In this document: in pieces, positions 25,895-34,817 of the stretch
Numbering within the stretch: position 1 is the stretch's first letter
How the letters are laid out: each line of letters starts with the position of its first letter
NCBI RefSeq assembly: GCF_014650695.1
Contig: NZ_BMVL01000011.1
Span: forward strand, 62,001-126,000
Reading direction: 5' to 3'
From: Streptomyces avidinii
Lineage (GTDB): Bacteria; Actinomycetota; Actinomycetes; Streptomycetales; Streptomycetaceae
Length of the DNA stretch: 64,000 nucleotides
Position numbers and translations under genes: made by a program
The notes under the pieces: generated by a model
What the model was told of the DNA's origin: nothing
Database searches by the model: none
The model's input: the letters and a program-made list of their open reading frames with translations, nothing else

Positions 25895-26586
25895 CCGGTG
25901 CTTGCCCGGCCGGTGCCCGAGCGGTCGGGCACCGGCCGGGCCGGTACGTGCCCGGCCGGTGCCTTGGCCTCGATGCCCGCGATCAGGACGTCGAGCGCGA
26001 GGCAGAAGTCGCCCTCCGGCGCCCGCCGGACCGTCCCGCCGCAGCCGTGCAGGAACTGCGAGACGGCCAGGTGGGCGCCGGTCCGTGCGGCGTCCACCAG
26101 GCCGGTGGCGTCCAACAGCCGCTGCAGGGCGGCGTCGAAGGCCCGCGCGTGCGGGCCGATGTTCGGATACGCGGCGGTGAGCGGAGCCACCCACGGGTGG
26201 TCCGCCAGCACCCGCCGGTAGCTCCGGGCCAGCGTCTGCAACCGGCCCGGCCAGTCCGCCCCACCCCCGCCGCCCTCCACCGCGCCCTCCTCGACCGCGG
26301 TCGGCAGCCTCAGCTCGCCGAGCGCACGGTCCAGGGCGAGTTCGAGCAGGTCCTGCTTGGTGTCGACGTACCAGTACAGGGACATCGCGGTCACCCCGAG
26401 CCCGGCGGCGAGCCGCCGCATCGAGAACCGGGCCAGCCCGTCGGCGTCGAGGAGCCGCACGGTGGCGGCGGTGATCCGGTCCCGGTCCAGCCCGGAGGGT
26501 GCCTCGCTGCGGCGTCTGGCGGGTGCGGGCCTGGTGGCCAGCCACACACTGGTCCGGGTCTCGCCGGGATCGGCCGCGGTCACCAT
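25891..26586 (-). CDS. TetR-family regulator
   Basis: A 231-residue regulator. The helix-turn-helix lies at about residues 35-80: LDRDRITAATVRLLDADGLA, MRRLAAGLGVTAMSLYWYVDTKQDLLELA. The rest is a helical ligand domain with a Gly-rich stretch (EGGGGGADW). GAGGAGGG lies ahead of the ATG. It converges on the MFS exporter gene and may control it or the gene at 26709; no operator is obvious. The C-terminal tail RPVPDRSGTGRASTG is low in structure. Confidence 0.9.
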   Translation of the reverse strand: MVTAADPGETRTSVWLATRPAPARRRSEAPSGLDRDRITAATVRLLDADGLARFSMRRLAAGLGVTAMSLYWYVDTKQDLLELALDRALGELRLPTAVEEGAVEGGGGGADWPGRLQTLARSYRRVLADHPWVAPLTAAYPNIGPHARAFDAALQRLLDATGLVDAARTGAHLAVSQFLHGCGGTVRRAPEGDFCLALDVLIAGIEAKAPAGHVPARPVPDRSGTGRASTG

Positions 26587-26708
26587 GCAGGCACCCTCCT
26601 CACGACAGGTGGATCAGTCCGGAATGCCCGGTCCGCACTCTCGATGCTAGGGGGTGTCCTGCCGATCGGGCCGGATCAGCGGGCGGGGTCCGGTGCCGTG
26701 AGGCCGGA

Positions 26709-28883
26709 TCAGGTCGCTGAAGCCGTCAGGTCGTAGAAGGTGGCTCCGCCGACCGTGGTCGCCTTGAAGGTGGTCTTGACCCAGGCCTCGATGTCCGTAC
26801 TGCTGCCAGCGCCCGGGCCGCCGCCGGGACCGCCCCGGCCGCCGCCCCCGGGCATGCCGCCCTCGGCGCCGCCGGTGGTGGTGCTCTGGCCGATGAACCA
26901 GTGGATCTTCCCGTCCCGCACGTACTCCTGGAACTGCTCCAGGGTCGGCGAGGGGTCGCTGCCGTTGAAGCCGCCGATCGGCATGACGGGCGCCCCGGAG
27001 GCCAGCTGGTAGCTCGCCGCGTTCTGGGAGCCGATCGCGGCAGCCGCCCAGGTGTACTCGTCGGCGTCGGTGGTGAGGGCCGTCCTTGCCTCGGCGCTCA
27101 CCCGGGCGCCGTTCAGCAGCCCGCCCGGACCGCCCTGGCCGCCGCCGAACCGTTCGGCGCCGCGTCCTGCACCCGCACCGCCCGTACCGCCCTGGCCCTG
27201 CGGCATCCCGCCCTGGCCGCCCTGCCCCTGCGGCGCGACGCCTCGCGGCGGGGTACCGCCCTGCTGCCCGGCCCCCGGCCGGCCGCCACCGTCCTGCCGC
27301 GCCCCGCCCGGGCCGCCTTGGAGCATTTCGCCGGGGCCTCCGGGGCCGCCCATCATCCCGCCCGGTCCGCCCCGGCCGCCCGCCACCGCCGGACCCGCGG
27401 TCACGATGGAGCCGGTGTGCGCGGTGCTCACCGTGGTCAGGCAGTACGCGAACGGCCCACCCAGCGCCGCTGCCACCCCCAGCGCCGCGGTGGCCTGGAG
27501 CATCCGGCGCCCCGCCCGCGCGGCGAACGGCAGCGCGGCCGCGGCGAGCAGCCCGCCGGCCAGGACCGCCCAGCGCAGCCACGGCAGATAGCCGGTGGCC
27601 CGGCCGAGCAGTACGAACGACCAGACCGCAGTCAGGGCGAGCGTGCCGGACAGGGTGATCGCGGCGGCCGTGCCGCCCCGCTCCTCCCAGAGCACGGCGA
27701 ACCCCATGCCGATCAGCGCCGCCACGAACGGGGCCAGCGCCACGGTGTAGTACTCGTGGAAGATGCCCTGCATATAGCTGAAGACGACCGCTGTGATCAG
27801 CAGCGAACCGCCCCAGGCCAGGAACGCCGCCCGGGCCATGCCGTCCAGCGAGTCGGTGACTCGGCGGGCCCGCCAGGTGACGACCAGGCCGGCCACCAGC
27901 AGCACCAGGGCCGCCGGCAGCAGCCAGGCGATCTGCCCGCCGATGTTGCCCGAGAAGAGCCGGTCGATACCGGTCTCGCCCCAGCCTCCGCCTCCACCGC
28001 CCGCGCGGCCGCCACCGCCGACGCTTCCGGTCTCGTTGCCGTTGATCCGGCCGAGGCCGTTGTAGCCGAGGGTCAGCTCCAGGAAGGAGTTGTTCTGCGA
28101 ACTGCCGATGTACGGGCGGGAGGAGGCCGGCCACAGTTCCACGACCGCGACCCACCAGCCTCCGGCCACCACCATCGCGAGCCCCGCCAGCAGCAACTGG
28201 CCGAGCCGCTTGCGCAGCCGGGTGGGTGCGCAGACGGCGTACAGCAGGGCCAGCGGCGGCAGGATGACGAAGGCCTGCAGGGTCTTGGTGAGGAAGGCGA
28301 AGCCGACCGCGACCCCGGCCCAGACCAGCCACTGGGTGCGGGCCCCGTCGAGGGCGCGCAGTACGCAGTACACAGTGGCCGTCAGCAGCAGGGTCAGCAG
28401 CGCGTCGGGGTTGTTGAAGCGGAACATCAGAGCGGCGACGGGCGTCAGTGCGAACGCGGCACCGCTCAGCAGCGCGGCTCCGGGGCCGAACTGGCGGCGC
28501 ACGGCGGCGTACAGCACACCGGTGGTGGCGATGCCCATCAGGGCCTGCGGGACGAGGATCTGCCAGGCTCCGAGCCCGAAGAGCCGGACGGACAGCATCA
28601 TCGGCCACAGGGCCGCCGGGGGCTTGTCGACGGTGATGGAGTTCCCGGCGTCGGAGGAGCCGAAGAAGAAGGCCTTCCAGCTCTCGCTGCCCGCCTGTAC
28701 GGCGGCGGAGTAGAAGGAGTTGGCGTAGCCGGAGGAGCCCAGGTCCCACAGGAGCAGGGCGGCGGTGGCGATCAGCAGTCCGGCGAGGGAGGGGAGCTCC
28801 CACCGGGGACGGTCGACCGTGCGGCGGCCGGTGCCGGCGCGGGCCTCGGGGACCGGGAAGAGCGAGGGTGCTGCGGTGGTCAT
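26709..28883 (-). CDS. GT39/ArnT-type membrane glycosyltransferase with Gly-rich segments
   Basis: A 724-residue polytopic protein of the dolichol- or polyprenyl-phosphate-sugar dependent class. The hallmark SITVDKPPAALWPMML (about residues 75-90) in the first extracytoplasmic loop contains the acidic residue needed for transfer. About 11 helices run to residue 490. Two low-complexity inserts stand out: GGGGRAGGGGGGWGETG (about residue 290) and a Gly/Gln/Pro run with repeated GGPGG and GQGG (about residues 498-591). A folded outer C-terminal domain ends TFKATTVGGATFYDL. Its ATG overlaps the stop of the upstream GT2-GtrA gene (ATGA), so the pair should act on one pathway: the GT2 charges the lipid carrier and this enzyme transfers the sugar outside. 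Confidence 0.87.
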   Translation of the reverse strand: MTTAAPSLFPVPEARAGTGRRTVDRPRWELPSLAGLLIATAALLLWDLGSSGYANSFYSAAVQAGSESWKAFFFGSSDAGNSITVDKPPAALWPMMLSVRLFGLGAWQILVPQALMGIATTGVLYAAVRRQFGPGAALLSGAAFALTPVAALMFRFNNPDALLTLLLTATVYCVLRALDGARTQWLVWAGVAVGFAFLTKTLQAFVILPPLALLYAVCAPTRLRKRLGQLLLAGLAMVVAGGWWVAVVELWPASSRPYIGSSQNNSFLELTLGYNGLGRINGNETGSVGGGGRAGGGGGGWGETGIDRLFSGNIGGQIAWLLPAALVLLVAGLVVTWRARRVTDSLDGMARAAFLAWGGSLLITAVVFSYMQGIFHEYYTVALAPFVAALIGMGFAVLWEERGGTAAAITLSGTLALTAVWSFVLLGRATGYLPWLRWAVLAGGLLAAAALPFAARAGRRMLQATAALGVAAALGGPFAYCLTTVSTAHTGSIVTAGPAVAGGRGGPGGMMGGPGGPGEMLQGGPGGARQDGGGRPGAGQQGGTPPRGVAPQGQGGQGGMPQGQGGTGGAGAGRGAERFGGGQGGPGGLLNGARVSAEARTALTTDADEYTWAAAAIGSQNAASYQLASGAPVMPIGGFNGSDPSPTLEQFQEYVRDGKIHWFIGQSTTTGGAEGGMPGGGGRGGPGGGPGAGSSTDIEAWVKTTFKATTVGGATFYDLTASAT

Positions 28884-30148
28884 CGGATGTCGTCCTTCGC
28901 GAGGGTGTCGCGCCGTTCGGGGAAGACCCAGGCACGGAAGAGCAGGAAGCGCAGCACGGTGGCGGCGAGGTTGGCGGTGATCAGCACGGCCAGTTCGGTG
29001 CCGTGGGCAGGATCGGCGGTGGCCGCTGCGAGCGCGGCGAGCGAGCCGCTGGTGAGGGCCAGCCCGATGCCGAACACCACGAGCCCCTGGGCCTGGTGGC
29101 GCACGGCCCGGTCCCGGCCGCGCACCCCGAAGGTGAGCCGGCGGTTGGCGGCGGTGTTGGCGATCGCGGAGAGCAGCAGTGCGGCGCCGTTGGCGAACTG
29201 CGCGCCGGTCCCGGCCCGGAACGCCGAGTACAGGAGCAGGTAGAGCACCGTGGACAGCGCTCCGACGGCGCAGAAGCCGAGCAGCTGGCGGGCCAGTCCC
29301 CCCTCGACCCCGGGCAGTGCGGCGCGATCGCGCGGATCGTCGCCGAAGGGCCGGGCGAGCCGGTCCAGGGGGAGCGCACCGACCGCGAGTGCCCGGCCCA
29401 CGCGCCAGACGCCCTTGAGGTCCTCGGTGGCGGTACGGACGATGTGGACGGTGGAGTCGGGGTCGTCGACCCAGTCCACCGGAACCTCGTGGATCCGCAG
29501 CCCGGCGCGCTCCGCGAGGACGAGCAGTTCGGTGTCGAAGAACCAGCCGGTGTCCTCCACCAACGGCAGCAGCCGTTCGGCCACCTCGCGCCGGATCGCC
29601 TTGAATCCGCACTGCGCGTCGCTGAACCGGGCGGCGAGGGAGGACCGCAGGAGGAGGTTGTAGGCACGGGAGATGAACTCCCGCTTGGCTCCGCGCACCA
29701 CCCGTGAGGTCCGGGCCAGGCGGGTACCGATGGCGAGGTCGGAATGACCGGAGATCAGTGGTGCGACCAGCGGCAGCAGGGCGTTGAGATCGGTGGAGAG
29801 GTCCACGTCCATGTAGGCGAGGACGGGGGCCTCGGAACCGGACCACACCGTGCGCAGGGCCCTGCCCCGGCCCTTCTCCTCCAGCCGGGTGCTGCGTACG
29901 CCGTCCAGTGCGGCGGCGAGCCCCTGCGCGACCTCGGGGGTGCGGTCGGTGCTCGCGTTGTCGGCGACCGTGATCCGGAACGGGTAGGGGAAGGTCCGGG
30001 TGAGGTGCTCGTGCAGTCTGCGGACGCACGGGCCGAGGTCCTCCTCCTCGTTGAACACAGGGATCACCACGTCGAGGACGGGCTCGCCGGGCACGGGCGC
30101 GAGGGGCGCCCGGGCCGGAAGGGCCCCGGGAGAGGTGTCGGTTCGCAT
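28880..30148 (-). CDS. GT2 glycosyltransferase fused to GtrA-like membrane domain
   Basis: A 422-residue protein. Residues about 25-270 are a GT2 domain (LDVVIPVFNEEEDLG, VADNASTDRTPEVA, LAYMDVDLSTDLNALL with the DxD metal site), like polyprenyl-phosphate-mannose or -glucose synthases. Residues about 295-410 are a four-helix GtrA domain (LLGFCAVGALSTVLYLLLY ... NTAANRRLTFG ... RFLLFRAWVFPE), thought to flip or hold the lipid-linked sugar. The start is the ATG at 30148; a longer frame begins at a parS site inside the kinase gene and is rejected. It is coupled to the GT39 gene and lies 25 bp after the kinase gene on the same strand. Confidence 0.9.
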   Translation of the reverse strand: MRTDTSPGALPARAPLAPVPGEPVLDVVIPVFNEEEDLGPCVRRLHEHLTRTFPYPFRITVADNASTDRTPEVAQGLAAALDGVRSTRLEEKGRGRALRTVWSGSEAPVLAYMDVDLSTDLNALLPLVAPLISGHSDLAIGTRLARTSRVVRGAKREFISRAYNLLLRSSLAARFSDAQCGFKAIRREVAERLLPLVEDTGWFFDTELLVLAERAGLRIHEVPVDWVDDPDSTVHIVRTATEDLKGVWRVGRALAVGALPLDRLARPFGDDPRDRAALPGVEGGLARQLLGFCAVGALSTVLYLLLYSAFRAGTGAQFANGAALLLSAIANTAANRRLTFGVRGRDRAVRHQAQGLVVFGIGLALTSGSLAALAAATADPAHGTELAVLITANLAATVLRFLLFRAWVFPERRDTLAKDDIR

Positions 30149-30173
30149 GGTCCGACACTCGCGGGGGGCCCTG

Positions 30174-31712
30174 TCACCGCTGTGTGCTGAGCCTGTGCCC
30201 TGCCTGTGAGGCGGCGCGGTCCGGCCGCGCGTGTGGCAGCAGTACCTCGAAGCAGGTCCGTCCGGGCTTGCTCCGCACGTCGACCCGCCCGCCGTGCGCG
30301 GTGACCACGGCCTGGACGATGGCCAGTCCGAGTCCGGTGGAGCCCGCGGCCCGGGAGCGCGAGGCGTCGCCGCGGGCGAAGCGCTCGAAGACGCGGGGGA
30401 GCAGATCGGGCGCGATGCCGGGTCCGTCGTCCTCGATGCGCAGCCGGACGGCGGATGTTTCACGTGAAACATGGGCGGTGACGGTGGTGCCCGGCGGGGT
30501 GTGGGTACGGGCGTTGGCGAGCAGGTTGACCAGGACCTGCTGGATCCGCGCCGGGTCGGCCCGTACCGGTGCCGGCTCGTCGGGCAGGTGCAGGCGCCAG
30601 TGGTGCTCGGGACCGGCGGCGCGGGCGTCGCTGACCGCGTCGACCACGAGCGGGGCCAGGTCGGTGTCGGCGTCGGCGGTGGACAGCGGGCGGCCCGCGT
30701 CGAGCCGGGCCAGCAGCAGCAGGTCCTCGACCAGGCCGGTCATCCGGGTGGCCTCGGACTCGATCCGGCCCAGGGCATGCCGGGTGTCGGGGCCCGGCTC
30801 CTCGCGTCCGCGGCGGGTCAGTTCGGCGTAGCCGCGGATGGAAGCCAGCGGGGTGCGCAGCTCGTGGCTGGCATCGGCGACGAACTGCCGGACCCGCATC
30901 TCGCTCTGCTGGCGGGCGGTGAGGGCGGAGGAGACATGGCCCAGCATCCGATTGAGGGCCGCGCCGACCTGGCCCACTTCGGTGCGGGGGTCGGCCTCGG
31001 CCTCCGGGACCCGCTCGTGGAGGGCGGGCTCGCCCTTGTGGAGGGGGAGTTCGGAGACCCGGGTGGCGGTGGCGGCCACCCGGCGCAGTGGGCGCAGGGC
31101 GACCCCGACCAGGACCTGCCCGGCGAGGGAGGCCGCGATCAGGCCGGCCAGGGTCACGCAGAGCTCCACGCCGACCAGGGTGCGCACGGTGGAATCGACG
31201 TCGCTCAGCGGGAAGCCGAGGGCGAGGCTCCCGTCGGGGGCGATCAGTACCCGGTAGCTGCCGAGTCCGGGAAGCTCGGCGTCCACGGGCTCGGACTTGC
31301 CCTGCGCGGCTTTGCGGGCGGCCTGGGCGAGGGTCTTGCCCTGGGCCTCGGTCAGCGGTGGCGGCGGGTCGGCCGACCAGCCGTCGCCGCGGGCATTGCG
31401 CGCGGTCCCGAGAACCGTCCCGGCGGGATCGAGCCGGATCCCGGCGGCGTCCAGCGGGCTGCCGGGAGCCATGACGAAGCCGGCGCTGTTCTCCCGGGCC
31501 GGTTTCCCGCCGGGCGCCCGGGCGGCCATCCTGACGGAGGTCTTCAGCTGTTCGTCGAGCTCGGTGACCAGGTACGAGCGCAGGGCGAAGGTGGTGACGG
31601 TTCCGATGGCCGCGCCCACCACGGCAATCAGTGCCACCGCAGAGACGACGAGCCGGGTGCGCAGCGACCAGGGCCGGCGGCCGCGCGGTCGCCGTTTCGT
31701 ACGCAGGGCCAC
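30174..31712 (-). CDS. Sensor histidine kinase
   Basis: A 512-residue membrane kinase. Two helices (about residues 18-40 and 175-200) flank an outer sensor domain, then HAMP, then the H-box ADASHELRTPLASIRGYAE (phospho-acceptor His at about residue 290), N-box QQVLVNLLANARTHTP, G1 EDDGPGIAPDLLPRVF and G2 GSTGLGLAIVQAV. The GTG start overlaps the stop of the response-regulator gene (TAGTG). A parS site is embedded in codons for HVSRET between the N- and G1-boxes. The signal is unknown; the gene order suggests that it controls the two glycosyltransferases downstream. Confidence 0.94.
   Translation of the reverse strand: MALRTKRRPRGRRPWSLRTRLVVSAVALIAVVGAAIGTVTTFALRSYLVTELDEQLKTSVRMAARAPGGKPARENSAGFVMAPGSPLDAAGIRLDPAGTVLGTARNARGDGWSADPPPPLTEAQGKTLAQAARKAAQGKSEPVDAELPGLGSYRVLIAPDGSLALGFPLSDVDSTVRTLVGVELCVTLAGLIAASLAGQVLVGVALRPLRRVAATATRVSELPLHKGEPALHERVPEAEADPRTEVGQVGAALNRMLGHVSSALTARQQSEMRVRQFVADASHELRTPLASIRGYAELTRRGREEPGPDTRHALGRIESEATRMTGLVEDLLLLARLDAGRPLSTADADTDLAPLVVDAVSDARAAGPEHHWRLHLPDEPAPVRADPARIQQVLVNLLANARTHTPPGTTVTAHVSRETSAVRLRIEDDGPGIAPDLLPRVFERFARGDASRSRAAGSTGLGLAIVQAVVTAHGGRVDVRSKPGRTCFEVLLPHARPDRAASQAGHRLSTQR
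30457..30470. other. parS site (ParB binding), inside kinase gene
   Basis: An exact GTTTCACGTGAAAC with T and A flanks. One of four in the window; the codons read H-V-S-R-E-T. Confidence 0.9.
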
Positions 31713-32479
31713 TACTCGGCCGGCTTGATCAGGTATCCGGCGCCGCGCCGGGTGTGGATCATCGGCGGCATGCCGATACCGCTCTCCAGCTTCCTGCGCA
31801 GGTAGGAGATGTAGAGCTCGACCACATTGGCCTGGCCGCCGAAGTCGTAGGACCAGACCCGGTCCAGGATCTGCGCCTTGCTCAGCACGCGCCGCGGATT
31901 GCGCATCAGGTAGCGCAGCAGCTCGAACTCGGTGGCGGTCAGGTGAACCTCCCGGGTGCCCCGCACCACCTCGTGGCTGTCCTCGTCCAGTCGCAGGTCG
32001 CCGACGGCCAGCACCGAGCCGCCGCGCGCGGCCTGTGCCGCGCCGGAGCGCCGGACCAGGCCGCGCAGCCGGGCGACGACCTCCTCCAGGCTGAAGGGCT
32101 TGGTGACGTAGTCGTCGCCGCCCGCGGTGAGGCCCGCGATCCGGTCCTCCAGCGAATCCTTGGCGGTCAGGAACAGCACGGGGACCTGCGGGATCTCCCG
32201 GCGCAGCCGCCCCAGGACGGCCAGGCCGTCCATGTCGGGGAGCATGATGTCGAGGACGACGACGTCCGGCCGGAACTCCCTCGCCGCCCGCACCGCTCCG
32301 GCCCCGTCGCCGGCGCTGCGGACCTCGCAGCCCTCGTAGCGCAGGGCCATGGAGAGCAGCTCGGAGAGCGAGGCCTCGTCGTCGACGACGAGGACCCGGC
32401 AGGGTCCGCCGTCGGGCCGCACCAGGGCCGCGGGGTGGTTGGTGGACGTGGACGCATGGGAGGTGGTCGTCGCAGTCAT
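31712..32479 (-). CDS. OmpR-family response regulator
   Basis: A 255-residue regulator from the ATG at 32479 (an in-frame start at 32488 is an alternative). The receiver domain shows VLVVDDEASLSELL, the phospho-acceptor DIMLPDMDGLAVL (about residue 77) and the Lys in DDYVTKPFSLEE. The winged-helix output ends TRRGAGYLIKPAE. First gene of a coupled unit with the kinase and probably transcribed on into both glycosyltransferase genes. Confidence 0.94.
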   Translation of the reverse strand: MTATTTSHASTSTNHPAALVRPDGGPCRVLVVDDEASLSELLSMALRYEGCEVRSAGDGAGAVRAAREFRPDVVVLDIMLPDMDGLAVLGRLRREIPQVPVLFLTAKDSLEDRIAGLTAGGDDYVTKPFSLEEVVARLRGLVRRSGAAQAARGGSVLAVGDLRLDEDSHEVVRGTREVHLTATEFELLRYLMRNPRRVLSKAQILDRVWSYDFGGQANVVELYISYLRRKLESGIGMPPMIHTRRGAGYLIKPAE

Positions 32480-32601
32480 ACCGACCACGCTGGCCGGTGC
32501 CTCTGAGAGCGTTCTTGCGCCTACCTGTGAATTTCCTGAGAAAGGAAAAGGCGCTACGGGGACCTGGCGCGGGCGGCCGGGGCCGGGGCCGGGGCCGGGC
32601 G

Positions 32602-33510
32602 TCAGCCTTCGAGTCGGAAGAGCCGGGCGCCGTTGTCGTGGCAGACCGCGCGCAGCCAGTCGTCGCCGAGGCCGAGCCGTTCGAGGGCCACGAGCTGGTG
32701 CTCGTAGGGGTAGGGGATGTTCGGGAAATCGGTCCCGAGCAGGATCCGGTCACCGAGGTCCGCGAGCCGTCCCAGGTCACCGGGCGGGAAGCCGCTGAGC
32801 TGCTCGGAGAAGTCGGTGAAGGCCATGGTGGTGTCCAGGCGGACCTCCGCGTACCGGTCGGCGAGGTCGAGGAAATCGGCGTACTCGGGCATGCCCATGT
32901 GGGCGATGACCAGCGGGAGCCTCGGGTGGCGGGCCAGCAGGCGGGTGATCGGATCGGGGCCGGTGTACTTGCCCGGGACGGGGCCGGATCCGCAGTGGAC
33001 CACGATCGGGATGCCGGCCTCGGCGAGCAGCCCCCAGACGGGGTCGAGCCGCTCGTCGTTCGGGTCGTAGCCACCGACCTGGAGGTGCGCCTTGAAGATC
33101 CGGGCCCCTGAGTCGACGGCGCGCCGGACGTAGGCGGTCACGCCCTCCTCCGGGAAGAAGGTCGCGGTGTGCAGGCAGTCGGGGGTGCGGGCGGCGAAAG
33201 AGGCGGACCAGGCGTTGAGCCAGGCGGCCATCGCCGGTTTGTGCGGGTAGAGCATGGCGGTGAAGGCACGGACCCCGAACTCCCGCAGCAGCGCGACGCG
33301 CTGCTCCTCCTCGTGCCGGTAGGTGATGGGCCACGCGACGCCGGTCAGCGGGCCGACCGCGTCGAAGTAGTCCCAGACCTTGTCCAGGACCCGCTCGGGC
33401 ATGAAGTGCGTGTGGACGTCGACCAGTCCGGGCAGTCCGAGTCGCTCCCGGAAGGCGCGGACCGCCTCAGCCGTTGCGGACAAAGCCGTGGCTCCGCTCG
33501 ACGGTCGCAA
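32602..33510 (-). CDS. Amidohydrolase-family protein (ACMSD-like)
   Basis: A 302-residue TIM-barrel hydrolase or decarboxylase. Metal ligands are visible as DVHTHFM (about residues 31-37), a Lys/His strand KAHLQVGGYDP, HCGSGPVPGKY (about residue 172), VIAHMGMPEYADF (about residue 199) and LGTDFPNIPYPY (about residue 263). This layout matches the 2-amino-3-carboxymuconate-semialdehyde decarboxylase branch; substrate unknown. The start is uncertain: a TTG at 33510 overlaps the upstream gene by 44 bases and a TTG at 33483 by 17. Either way it is coupled to the monooxygenase-fold gene. Confidence 0.87.
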   Translation of the reverse strand: MRPSSGATALSATAEAVRAFRERLGLPGLVDVHTHFMPERVLDKVWDYFDAVGPLTGVAWPITYRHEEEQRVALLREFGVRAFTAMLYPHKPAMAAWLNAWSASFAARTPDCLHTATFFPEEGVTAYVRRAVDSGARIFKAHLQVGGYDPNDERLDPVWGLLAEAGIPIVVHCGSGPVPGKYTGPDPITRLLARHPRLPLVIAHMGMPEYADFLDLADRYAEVRLDTTMAFTDFSEQLSGFPPGDLGRLADLGDRILLGTDFPNIPYPYEHQLVALERLGLGDDWLRAVCHDNGARLFRLEG

Positions 33511-33805
33511 CGTGCAGGGTGTAGCTCTCGTACCAGTCGGCGCGGCCCTGCTTCATCGCCGCGCGGTGCTCCAGGTCCTCCCGCCAGACGGTGAGGGACT
33601 CGTGGTCGCGGAAGTAGGCGACGGTGATGCCGAGGCCGCCGGGGGTACGCGCGGACTCGTACCCGAGGAAGCCGGGATTCGCCCGGACGATCTCATTCAA
33701 CCGCGCGAGGGTCTCGGGGTATCCGCTGTCGTCGGCGGCACGGGTGTTGCTGAAAACAGCCATGACATAAGGGGGTTCGAAGGCCGGTACCGGCTGAGTG
33801 GTCAT
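33467..33805 (-). CDS. Antibiotic-biosynthesis-monooxygenase-fold protein
   Basis: A 112-residue ferredoxin-like ABM-type protein: PPYVMAVFSNTR, NEIVRANPGFLGYESAR, GITVAYFRDHESLTVWRED and HRAAMKQGRADWYESYTLHV. Such proteins are cofactor-free oxygenases, haem-binding proteins or dimeric carriers. The ATG at 33805 has GAGGG eight bases upstream and is preferred to the GTG at 33814. It overlaps the amidohydrolase gene and probably works in the same small pathway. Confidence 0.82.
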   Translation of the reverse strand: MTTQPVPAFEPPYVMAVFSNTRAADDSGYPETLARLNEIVRANPGFLGYESARTPGGLGITVAYFRDHESLTVWREDLEHRAAMKQGRADWYESYTLHVATVERSHGFVRNG

Positions 33806-33920
33806 GTCGAACACCCTCGGCGGCGGACCCCCGGCATGTCCATCGCAAACGGCTCCGGGAGGCCAAAGGGATCCAAGTTTTGACCATGACCGCTGCAGGC
33901 CGCGCCGCGGTCCACCGTGG

Positions 33921-34817
33921 TCAGAACAGCCCGTCCTGCGCGGCGGGAGCCCCGGCGTCGGCGGGCGGGATCTGCACCGTGGGCACCGCGGTCACCGCCT
34001 CCTCCCCGGGGGCGGTGAGTTCCCAGCCGGCCAGCAGCCGGGCGTCCACCACGAGCCCGTCCGCGAGGTGCAGGTCGGGACCGGCCGCGCCCACCAGCCG
34101 GCCCACGACGGACCCGCCGGGCACCATCTCGGTGAGCACCCGCTCCGGCCCGGGCGGACCGGTCAGTGCGTCCAACCCGAATGCCCCGGCGTGGTCGGCC
34201 ACTGCGCATTCCACCCGCTCCAGCGACTCCGGCCACCCGGGCAGCGCCGCCGCCCGTGCGTGCAGCTCTGCGACCTCCCGGGCCCGGTCGGGCGCACCCG
34301 GCAGGTGCGCCCGTACGGCGCGCTTGCGGGTGTACGCGATGCGGTCGGGCACCCCGAGCGCCGCCCGCAGCAGTTCCTCGGTGCGCCGGGTGGCCATCAG
34401 CGGACCCCGCCCGAGCCAGGCCCATGCCACCGCCCCCTGCTCCAGCAGCCGGGCCGGACCACGCTCCTCGGCGGTGATTCCCACCTTGACCATGCCGGGC
34501 CCGAACCAGGCCAGATAGACCCGGTAGGTCCGCGGATCGGCGGCGTTGGTGTCGGCCGCCACGGAGAACGACCGGTCGAGGCGGGCGCATTCGGGGCACT
34601 GCGCGTTCCCGGTGCGGCCCGGCACGGTCTCCGCGGTGGGGCAGGGCGTACGCTTCCCCGTCCGCCACACCCCGAGGCAGTGCCGCTCCCCGCGTGCGGC
34701 GAAGGCGATCCGCTGCCCGTACACGAGCTCGCTCACCCGCTCGCCTCGCCCGTCCCCGTACCACCCGATGGCGGGGCGGCCGCCCTTCCACCGGATCCCG
34801 GTGCACCACCACGTCAC
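33921..34817 (-). CDS. DUF2797 protein
   Basis: A 298-residue protein with the DUF2797 pattern: a start with WWCTGIRWKGGRPAIGWYG, cysteine sites RTGKRTPCPTAE and NAQCPECARLDRSFS suggesting zinc, a core YLAWFGPGMVKVGITAEER that resembles a GIY-YIG-like strand set, and a C-terminal TMVP-type beta region. The biochemical role is unknown. Its GTG overlaps the stop of the Lrp gene (GTGA), a tight coupling that suggests that the regulator and this protein are used together. Confidence 0.82.
   Translation of the reverse strand: MTWWCTGIRWKGGRPAIGWYGDGRGERVSELVYGQRIAFAARGERHCLGVWRTGKRTPCPTAETVPGRTGNAQCPECARLDRSFSVAADTNAADPRTYRVYLAWFGPGMVKVGITAEERGPARLLEQGAVAWAWLGRGPLMATRRTEELLRAALGVPDRIAYTRKRAVRAHLPGAPDRAREVAELHARAAALPGWPESLERVECAVADHAGAFGLDALTGPPGPERVLTEMVPGGSVVGRLVGAAGPDLHLADGLVVDARLLAGWELTAPGEEAVTAVPTVQIPPADAGAPAAQDGLF

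Noticed and set aside
23766..26586. Antibiotic biosynthesis cluster
   Set aside because: MarR, exporter and TetR genes have no adjacent biosynthetic enzymes.
28880..30472. Longer start for the GT2-GtrA gene beginning at the parS sequence
   Set aside because: The extra 108 codons are antisense-like to no domain and overlap the kinase gene in a frame without similarity; the ATG at 30148 gives the normal start.
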